From Bin55 sp965116055 (GTDB lineage: Bacteria; Pseudomonadota; Gammaproteobacteria; Pseudomonadales; Azotimanducaceae), in contig OZ220466.1 in the NCBI GenBank assembly GCA_965116055.1, positions 992,001 through 1,056,000 of the forward strand: DNA of 64,000 nt. The letters are read 5' to 3'. Below are positions 8,578 through 15,903 of this stretch, one piece after another (position 1 is the first letter of the stretch; every line of letters starts with the position of its first letter). The notes below the pieces were generated by a model. That model saw only the letters and a list, made by a program, of their open reading frames with translations. It had not been told where the DNA came from and did no database searches. Position numbers and translations under genes: made by a program.

Positions 8578-11318
8578 TTACCCAAGCGGCTGATTAATAC
8601 GTCTATCGCGCGATTGAATCGCTCGCGCAATGGTTGTTCGCCGTGAGCGATCCCTACCCAATCTCGAATCAGGGTTTCAACAATCTGCGATTTCGAAACT
8701 TTAGCACGACCCATGGTCGTTGCTAATTCGCCCACACGCAGCTGCAAACGACGCTCCTCGTCTTCAGTTGACGTTGGTTCGATGTCGGCCTGAATTTCAG
8801 CTCTTAGCACAACATCAAGTAATGTCGAATCATCGTTGAGGGGTACGCGTGATTCAAATAAGACCATGTCGTTTTCAATCGCGTCATACCACTCGACGGG
8901 AATCGCGGAGTTGGTCGCCTCATAGCCTGACAGTTCTACGTCTTTTTCGAGCAATAGACGCAGACGTTCACCGACCTGCATCTGTAGCGCGGCCTGTTTT
9001 TGGTCGGCCAGAAGGTCGTCCACTTGTGCTAGCTTTCGGTCGAGATCTTTTCTGATGCGCGTCGGGAGGACCATGTCGTCAAGTTGTTTTTCAACTTCAT
9101 GAACCTCGTCCACATTGAAATTTTGTTTCTCCTTAAGCGCTCGTTGTAACAGTTTGTCAACGAGTATTTGGGCGTCCTCCATATGACGAGAAATCGTCTC
9201 TTTTCGTTCCTCGCGTTGCATTCGGCGACTCTCGAATACAGAGTTGCAAAGTTCTCGAAACTCTGACCAGAGTCGTTCTTCAGCCTTGTGGAAGGTCGCG
9301 CCTACCGTTTTCCACTCTGCTTGTAACGATTTGATTTGTTCAATACGGCCGTAATCGTCGAGGTGTTCATCTTCACAGATTTTGCGAGCGCGCTCAATAA
9401 GTTCCCCTTTTGCCTTGCTAGTAGCTTCCCGGTGCGTAGTCAAACGGTCGCGAATGGCTTGATATGCGTTAAAGAAGCGTTTGCTGATGCTACGACGTCG
9501 AGAGCGATCGGCCTCGCCAATCTCTTTGAACTGTTTCAGATGTTGGCTAAGCAAGTGCTGCACTTCGCGCCAGTCCGGCGATTCCCAATCGTTATTTTCG
9601 GCGAACTGTTCAAGCTTGCGAGCGAGTGCTTCTTTACGGTTGCCATTTTCAATGCGAATCTGTTTTTGCTGTTCGAACCACTCAGCACAGATCTGCCATG
9701 CATTTTCAGCAGCGATATCGTAGCGTTTTTGCATCGCTACCTCATCCCGATTACTCGGTGAACCTAGGGCGTTCCATTCGGCTCGCAACGTGCGCATTTC
9801 ATTGAATTGCTGTTGTGGTTCGAGCGGCGATTGAGCAAGCGCTTCAATCCGTTCGCACAGCTCTTCACGCTTTGGCTTGGTGGCAAAGGCCCGCCAGTTG
9901 AGAAGTTGTTTCAATTCCGAGGAAAACGGTGCAAGCGCATCAAACTGTTTCTTACGCGCTGTTTCAGGCAATTGCAGGATGAGGTTTCGTATGTGTCGTT
10001 CTGTGCTAAGAGCTTGCTGCAACGACCCTTCGTCAATGTGCTCTTTAAGCACAGGCAGTGATTTGTCGATGTTCTTGAAGGTGGCGTCGAGTAAATCGTC
10101 AACTCGCTGCACAATCGACTGACTATTTGCGGCTAAGTTAGTAAGTTGTTCGCGCCATGTTGTCTGCGTACTTGAGTCCAACGCCAGGAAGTCGCGTCGA
10201 CTTAAGAACCGCTCAATGTTCTGAGAATGCTCCTTGGCTCGTTTGCGCACTGTCCATACTTCTGGCCAGTTTTCCCGTGCATTGGTGTCCGGCAAGGCCA
10301 ATTCGAGCGCTTTGATTCTTTCAAAAACTTCCGCCAAACGACCGCGCCTAGCGTCGTTCTTTTGCGCCGATCGAATACGAGCTGTCAGTTCGAAGAATTC
10401 ATTGGATATGTCTAGCGGAGCTCTTTGAAGGCGCAGCGCTTCTAGCCATTCTCGTTCTGCATCTTCTAGCGCATCGTCCTGGTCGTTCGATGCTTTGAGC
10501 TTAGCAACAATCTCGGCAAATCGGTGGGGATCCGCGCCGTTTTTGGTTGCCGCTTGTACTCGCTTAGGAAAGCGCGTACGCAGCATATCCAGATCAAGGC
10601 TTTCGATATTGGCAACGCGTAATTGATCGTTGAGATTCGTTAGTTCGTCAAGAATGGCATCCCAACTTTTCTCTTGCGCATCTCGCAATGACTCATAGTG
10701 GGTATCGGTAGCGCTTGTTCTCGTAGCTGAATCAATGAGCTGCTCAGCGCGAGTAAACGTCTCTTCTCGTTTTGTTTGCAGACGCTTGATTTCGAGTACA
10801 CGATCTCGAATATTGCGATATAGCGCCTTGTCTTTATTGCGCGAAATACGTTCGCAATGGTGGAGCACATCAACTTGAGTAATGAGTTCGACAGCATCCT
10901 TACGATGAGAAGGCAATTTCGCGCTGAAGATCGTCTCTGCAATGGCCTCAGGAGAAGTCTGTCGCTGTGCCAGTTCGACCAACTCTTTACCACTTTCAAT
11001 GCGGTCGAACATGTACTGTCGGACTCGTTCATGACTCAGCAAGGGGTGCTGAAAATCAATTTGAACGCAAATGAGCTTTACCACCTCATCTGCCAGATCA
11101 ACATCATCAAGAAACTGCGCCAGATCTTCGACGGCAGAGAGTTTCTTTACCGCAACAGTTCGTACTTCAAGGTCGGCGTCTTCCTGCGCCACTTTGATGA
11201 ACGTGTCGCGGTCAGTTTCGTCCAGCAATGCCAACGCTTCAATACGGCGTTGTGCATTAGAGTGGTCTAGCCTTGGTTTACGATTGAAAAAGCGAGCAAA
11301 CAAGGTAGTTATCGTCAC
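8574..11318 (-). CDS. large DUF349 repeat protein, coiled-coil
   Basis: A 914-residue cytoplasmic protein made of several DUF349 helical repeats, recognised by recurring tryptophan-centred segments such as RAEWNALG, QAEWKTVG and DDWESPDWREVQ, with long charged coiled-coil stretches between them. It has no signal peptide or membrane segment. The start is a GTG at 11318. The family is widespread in gammaproteobacteria and its function is poorly known. Composition rich in E, K, R and Q suggests an elongated scaffold. It is a single gene, divergent from an alpha/beta hydrolase. Confidence 0.85.
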   Translation of the reverse strand: MTITTLFARFFNRKPRLDHSNAQRRIEALALLDETDRDTFIKVAQEDADLEVRTVAVKKLSAVEDLAQFLDDVDLADEVVKLICVQIDFQHPLLSHERVRQYMFDRIESGKELVELAQRQTSPEAIAETIFSAKLPSHRKDAVELITQVDVLHHCERISRNKDKALYRNIRDRVLEIKRLQTKREETFTRAEQLIDSATRTSATDTHYESLRDAQEKSWDAILDELTNLNDQLRVANIESLDLDMLRTRFPKRVQAATKNGADPHRFAEIVAKLKASNDQDDALEDAEREWLEALRLQRAPLDISNEFFELTARIRSAQKNDARRGRLAEVFERIKALELALPDTNARENWPEVWTVRKRAKEHSQNIERFLSRRDFLALDSSTQTTWREQLTNLAANSQSIVQRVDDLLDATFKNIDKSLPVLKEHIDEGSLQQALSTERHIRNLILQLPETARKKQFDALAPFSSELKQLLNWRAFATKPKREELCERIEALAQSPLEPQQQFNEMRTLRAEWNALGSPSNRDEVAMQKRYDIAAENAWQICAEWFEQQKQIRIENGNRKEALARKLEQFAENNDWESPDWREVQHLLSQHLKQFKEIGEADRSRRRSISKRFFNAYQAIRDRLTTHREATSKAKGELIERARKICEDEHLDDYGRIEQIKSLQAEWKTVGATFHKAEERLWSEFRELCNSVFESRRMQREERKETISRHMEDAQILVDKLLQRALKEKQNFNVDEVHEVEKQLDDMVLPTRIRKDLDRKLAQVDDLLADQKQAALQMQVGERLRLLLEKDVELSGYEATNSAIPVEWYDAIENDMVLFESRVPLNDDSTLLDVVLRAEIQADIEPTSTEDEERRLQLRVGELATTMGRAKVSKSQIVETLIRDWVGIAHGEQPLRERFNRAIDVLISRLGN

Positions 11319-11498
11319 AAATTAACTGCGTAAACAAGAGTCGTCAAAAAGGAGACTCTGGCAAGCGATGGACAGCAATGGATACATAATGATATTTAGT
11401 GCATGGTAACAACAAGCGGTGTTTAGGTAGAGGTTTTGGGATGTATCCCAGTACTTTACTTGTACCGAGCGTCATCGCGACATAAGGAGTTAGTAAAT

Positions 11499-12380
11499 AT
11501 GGCGCGCTGGGAACGGCCAACTGCCAACAGTATTCCTGATTGGTTCTGGACGGCCATTGAAACGGAAGCGGTTCAACGGACGGTGGTGGTTGAGGAGTGC
11601 GATGTAGCGTTCCAATGTTGGGGCAAACCAGGTGATGGACCAGGTGTCTTGCTCATCCATGGGATGAACGCGCACAAACATTGGTGGGATTTCATTGCGC
11701 CGCAGCTTCTGCCAGATTATTACGTTGTGGCTATGGACCTGACCGGTATGGGCGATTCCGATTTTCGTTACGAGTACGACCCCGTAACGTATACCTCCGA
11801 AATTGTGGCAGTTTGCGATGCGGCTGATTTAGATGATCAAGTCATTGTTGTGGGGCATAGTTTCGGAGGTCGTATGGCAGTAAAGGCGGCGGGTGTTCGG
11901 CCTGATCGTTTCGGTTCGCTTGTACTAGTCGACTCAGGCATTCGCGACCCCAACGAGCCAGAGCCAAACTATCCTGTCATGGGTGGCGGTCGGGCTAAGG
12001 TTTATCGTAGTCGGGAGGAGGCGGAATCTCGATTTCGTTTATTTCCGCCGCAGCCTTGCTCTAACGACTACCTGTTAAAGTACATCGGGCGGAAATCACT
12101 GTGCTATCTGGATAACGGTTGGGGTTGGAAATTCGATGAGGAATTACCACTTGTATTGAAGCACGCGGATGCCGTACCGGAAGACTATATGCACCTTAAT
12201 CTGCCGGTAAGTATCGTTTATGGCGCAGAAAGCGAGTCGTTTACCGAAGAGTCCTTGAGGTATACCGAGTCGTTGTTGCCTAATCTAGTGGCGACCGAAC
12301 GGATTGAGGAAGCGCAGCACCACGTTTTCTTGGATCAACCTTTAGCATTCGTTGATGCCCTACGTAGGGTTTTAGCGTAA
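11499..12380 (+). CDS. alpha/beta hydrolase
   Basis: A 293-residue alpha/beta-fold hydrolase. The oxyanion segment is LLIHGMNAHKHWWDF, the nucleophile elbow is VVGHSFGGRMAV with the serine in GHSFGG, and the catalytic histidine is in AQHHVFLDQP near the C-terminus. The ATG at 11499 is preferred because AAGGAG stands at 11484-11489. The 21 residues added by an upstream start at 11436 look non-coding. The substrate cannot be inferred; an esterase or C-C bond hydrolase is possible. It converges with nrdB 32 bases downstream. Confidence 0.88.
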   Translation: MARWERPTANSIPDWFWTAIETEAVQRTVVVEECDVAFQCWGKPGDGPGVLLIHGMNAHKHWWDFIAPQLLPDYYVVAMDLTGMGDSDFRYEYDPVTYTSEIVAVCDAADLDDQVIVVGHSFGGRMAVKAAGVRPDRFGSLVLVDSGIRDPNEPEPNYPVMGGGRAKVYRSREEAESRFRLFPPQPCSNDYLLKYIGRKSLCYLDNGWGWKFDEELPLVLKHADAVPEDYMHLNLPVSIVYGAESESFTEESLRYTESLLPNLVATERIEEAQHHVFLDQPLAFVDALRRVLA

Positions 12381-12412
12381 ACCTTGGCGTCTAACTAGGA
12401 TTCAAGAAACCT

Positions 12413-13660
12413 TTACCACTCACCGCTATCCCACTGAATGCCGCCGCCGATCTGATAGTCGGCGACATTTTGCTCAAAAAACGCCACCTGTTTCTGCTGG
12501 TCAATTGTGCGAGTCATCCAAGGGAAGGGGTTTGTCTGAACGTCGTACTGTTCAGCCAACTGTAACGAGGTAAATCGACGATTCGCAATATACTGCAAAT
12601 ACTGTGTCATTAATTCGACGTTCATGCCTTGAATGCCTTGTGGCATGGTGTCTTCCGCGTAAGCGACTTCAAGCTCTAGACCTTCCTTGATCATACGCGT
12701 CGCGGTTTGTTGCATGTCAATATCCCACAGATGCGGATTTTCAAGCTTGATCTGGTTGATCATATCGAGTCCGAAATTAATGTGCATGGACTCGTCGCGC
12801 ATGATCATCTCGAATTGCTTAGCGGTATTGATCATTTTTCCTTCCCGTGCCATAGACAATATCAGCGCGAAACCGCAATAAAAGAAGATACCCTCAACGA
12901 CACAGTAATAGGCAATGAGGTTCTCAAGTAGTTGGCGATCTGCTGTCAGGGTTCCTGTTGTGAAATGGGGGTCTGCAAGCATGCTGGTTTGCTTGAGAGC
13001 CCAAGCTGACTTATTACCGACTGAGGGAATTTCTCGATACATGTTGAAAAGTTCACTTTCATCCATGCCGAGCGACTCAATGCAATACTGATAAGCGTGC
13101 GTGTGTAATGCTTCTTCGCTGGCTTGTAGTAGAAGGTAATTACGACATTCAGGGTTTGTGATGAGGCGATAAACACCTAGTACGATGTTATTCGCGACGA
13201 GCGAATCTGCCGTCGAAAAGAAACCAAGGCTCCGCTTGACCACTTTACGTTCGTCTTCAGTTAGGATGCCCTCACTTTTCCATTGCGTAATGTCGTTCTG
13301 CATAGGAATTTCGTCAGGCATCCAGTGATTCCTACGTCCAAGCAGGTATTTCTCCCAAGCCCATACGTATTTGAACGGAATGAGCTGATTAAGGTCGGCT
13401 CGACAATTGATCATCGCCTTTTCGTCGACTTCAACGCGTTGCGTTGTAGCAAACGCATTGGAAAAGTCATCGTTCAACGGCGCCAGTAGTCTTTCTTGTT
13501 TATCTGACTCTGGTTGTACTGAAACGACTGGCTTAGAAGCCTCTGGATCTTGCTGAGGAAAGGATTCCCTAAGTGCAGTTGCCTTGTTGGTGTCAACACT
13601 TCGACGGTTGTTTGCTTGGTTTGTCAGATCAATATCTGAATTCCAATTCGCTAACCGCAA
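12413..13660 (-). CDS. nrdB: ribonucleotide reductase class Ia, beta subunit
   Basis: The 415-residue radical-generating subunit of aerobic ribonucleotide reductase. Diiron ligands appear in SEEALHTHAYQY, which also holds the expected radical tyrosine, and in RDESMHINFGLDMINQ. The body begins near residue 85 (NCRADLNQLIPFKYVW), so about 60-80 N-terminal residues are an extra tail of low conservation. The TTG at 13660 is supported by a strong Shine-Dalgarno (AAGGGGGTGG, 13666-13675). Its partner nrdA lies upstream in the same direction, but 2.2 kb of foreign-looking DNA separates them, so nrdB may need its own promoter. Confidence 0.93.
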   Translation of the reverse strand: MRLANWNSDIDLTNQANNRRSVDTNKATALRESFPQQDPEASKPVVSVQPESDKQERLLAPLNDDFSNAFATTQRVEVDEKAMINCRADLNQLIPFKYVWAWEKYLLGRRNHWMPDEIPMQNDITQWKSEGILTEDERKVVKRSLGFFSTADSLVANNIVLGVYRLITNPECRNYLLLQASEEALHTHAYQYCIESLGMDESELFNMYREIPSVGNKSAWALKQTSMLADPHFTTGTLTADRQLLENLIAYYCVVEGIFFYCGFALILSMAREGKMINTAKQFEMIMRDESMHINFGLDMINQIKLENPHLWDIDMQQTATRMIKEGLELEVAYAEDTMPQGIQGMNVELMTQYLQYIANRRFTSLQLAEQYDVQTNPFPWMTRTIDQQKQVAFFEQNVADYQIGGGIQWDSGEW

Positions 13661-13780
13661 GTGTGACCACCCCCTTAAATAGACATAAAGCAGCTAATTG
13701 AGCTGGCGTATCAGTAGTGCCAATACGACTCGACGGCATTATTACTTTTTTGATTAATAATTCAAACCTAACAACCAAGT

Positions 13781-13862
13781 GAAATCGCAATACTATACTA
13801 GGATTTGATCGACTCGTTAGCGAGTGCGGTTCTCCTTTAAAGAGGAAAAATCGAGGCCCTTA
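13781..13862. repeat. direct repeat copy 1 (82 bp) at the nrdB side of the insert
   Basis: This stretch matches 15798-15880 with nine mismatches and one single-base gap, about 88% identity. Both copies carry the core CGTTAGCGAGTGCGGTTCTC and a purine-rich AAAGAGGAAAAA. Copy 1 ends 2 bases before the ATG of the small plus-strand gene at 13864, so it doubles as that gene's leader and ribosome-binding region. The core has a short stem (ACTCG/CGAGT). Confidence 0.9.
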
Positions 13863-13863
13863 T

Positions 13864-14220
13864 ATGAGCATTACTGCGACACTTACGCCCATGTACGAGG
13901 ATGAGTGGAATTTCGATCCATTCAACCTAACTTGGGCCAATGGTACACTGACTGTTAGCAAGACATCGTCAAGGAAATTCACGCCAGCGCTTGAGAGGCT
14001 AATCGAACTCATCGAAACGGATAGTGATTTTCAGTTTATCGACAACGCGGATCCTAAAAAAGTAGCGAAGGCGCTAGGATTGCCTGAAAATACCGAGATA
14101 GTGATTGATCCCCTGCCTATCATGAGAAAAATAAAGACTGATGCTGATTTTTACCAGGTATTGATCAGTCGAAAACTAGATGGCCAATACTCGGTCGAAT
14201 TCGCTAACTCGCAGGATTAA
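13864..14220 (+). CDS. hypothetical protein within the nrd insert
   Basis: I do not recognise this 118-residue protein. It is acidic to neutral, begins MSITATLTPMYEDEWNFDP and has no membrane segment or signal peptide. A stretch with KKVAKALGLPENTEIV could be helical. It is the only intact gene of the insert between nrdA and nrdB and runs against both. The direct-repeat copy just upstream supplies AAAGAGGAAAAA about 12-22 bases before the ATG. A role in the insert's own upkeep, or a cargo function, cannot be told. Confidence 0.6.
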   Translation: MSITATLTPMYEDEWNFDPFNLTWANGTLTVSKTSSRKFTPALERLIELIETDSDFQFIDNADPKKVAKALGLPENTEIVIDPLPIMRKIKTDADFYQVLISRKLDGQYSVEFANSQD

Positions 14221-14259
14221 ATTCTTGTGGGGTAAATAACCCTTTACCTAAATCATTAA

Positions 14260-15790
14260 TCAAGTCATCATCAATAACGACTGACCGTCATCCGCTGACG
14301 GTTCCTTGCCAAGTCGCTTCGCCATACGATCGCTACTGTCATCGAATAACAAATCGAGCAGTTTTAACAGCTCTGGCGCCTTCCTTTCAAGATGTTTCCG
14401 ATATTTCCCGTAAGGCGTGTTTGAACGGTGACTTGCGGATTCGATATTGACGTCATCTGGTTTGATTGAATCGTCGTAGTACCGATATTTCGATGTCAAG
14501 TACTTTTGAACATTGACAGTGAAGTACTCGGGTGATGTTTCCCATGTGTCTTACGCGTAATACACTCTTGACTGATAGGGTTCAAAGTAATCGTCTGTAT
14601 GGTGCACATAAGGAATTTGCTGTGAGGGTGGCACGATTTCACATTACCTTCCTGACCGTGGCCTTCTGGGTACTTTTCCGTCCGATCAATGTATTCATGT
14701 CGCGCCCTCTCCGCCTGTTCCGCTACGTCTTCGGGAATTTCAAATCGGGAATCGCCCTATCGCAACGAGCGTCTAATTCGAGTTAATCGCAGTGTCTAAC
14801 GCGTGGGCGAACTCATGCGTCATTGTTGTAAACGCACGCTTGCGGACAAACAACCTTGCTTCTGCTTCCGTAAATTCATCACCCGTAGGAAGCGATCAAT
14901 GCACAGTAAGAATATCGCCTTGAACGTCTATACCTAACTCCCGTCTATGACCGAAATACTGCCTAGAACCCGTGCCAGTCTGAATAATTTGCCTAACCAC
15001 GGATTGACCTTTACCTAACGACGTAGTACTTCCTGTCGATAACCCGTCCACGTATGTTTTAATTTCATATGCTTTAACAAGTGGCATATGCTCACCGTTG
15101 GTAGTACTGAATAACAAGTCGTCGGCCCATTTTGGAAAGGCCGTATAGACGTCACCTACCGCGTCTTCCCACGCCTTCCATAACCACGGATCTACCAAGT
15201 CCTCGTCGAGATTGTCTACCGACATTCGTTCGATCCAATGTGCAATAGCACTGTTATCTGGTTCTAACAGGGTGCCGCCCTGTTTTAATCGTAGCTTCGG
15301 TAAATTCAACGGCGAATCTATATTAACGTCTTGTTGCACTATCTCCTCTTGGTATTGAACATTAGCTACCGTCTTTTGCGCCCTCTTCAAGTCCTTTTTG
15401 GTTTGACAATTCCAATGCTTTACTTTCCAGTTGAGTTAGTAACTGGGTCGCTAACTCGCTAGTTTGGTCTAGGTCAGGCGAAGCGAGCTGATGACCAATT
15501 TCTGCTATGTCTGTCCGTAATTGACGAATTTATTTCTCTAAGGATTCCGATTCCTCCATGAATCTAACAAGTAGAGGGTTAGGTTCAATCTCGCTATGTA
15601 ACGCCGTGTTTTTCTTAATAAGTTCCTTATGACTTGTTAACTTGGCGAGGTCGTCTATCTCGTCATTCCTGCGGTCCTCCGCGTCCGCTAACTTGGTATT
15701 AAGCTCGTCAACCCGTTCGCTATGCTACTTTTCTAATTGGGCGAGATTAGCTTTACTTTGTTCTAGTGTGGCTTCTCCTGTTCAACAGCA
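14260..15790 (-). pseudogene. decayed phage-like gene: coiled coil plus zincin (HEFAH) domain
   Basis: Reading the minus strand gives pieces of what looks like one large protein broken by stops and frameshifts. From about 15780 a charged coiled-coil frame (VDELNTKLADAEDRR) is interrupted by TAG (15725-15727) and TAA (15530-15532). A second frame from 15390 codes 164 residues, then an in-frame TGA (14896-14898), then a segment with the metalloprotease motif THEFAHALD (HEFAH at 14803-14817), ending at TAG 14773. After further shifts the frame resumes with EYFTVNVQKYL and ends at 14260. The layout resembles polyvalent or virion-associated phage proteins with zincin domains; that link is inference. 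Confidence 0.65.
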
Positions 15791-15797
15791 AGTAATC

Positions 15798-15880
15798 GTA
15801 ATCGCAACACAACACTAGGATTTAATCGATTCGTTAGCGAGTGCGGTTCTCCTGTAAAGAGGAAAAAATCAAGACCCTTA
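15798..15880. repeat. direct repeat copy 2 (83 bp) at the nrdA side of the insert
   Basis: About 88% identical to 13781-13862 and in the same orientation. It ends 23 bases from the nrdA stop codon. As in copy 1 it carries the purine-rich stretch, and an ATG follows at 15886, but that frame stops after five codons. It thus looks like the leader of a gene whose body is lost, or one arm of an insertion duplication. Confidence 0.9.
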
Positions 15881-15903
15881 AACGCATGTTAGGTAGTAAC
15901 TAA

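Noticed and set aside
8849..11325. Several frames of 60-140 codons antisense to the DUF349 gene
   Set aside because: They are shadows of a well-supported 914-codon gene; none shows a domain or start signal.
13781..15880. Reading the two direct repeats as attL/attR of a recent integrative element
   Set aside because: The copies are only about 88% identical, no integrase or tRNA end is present, and 83 bp with leader-like content is unusual for an att core.
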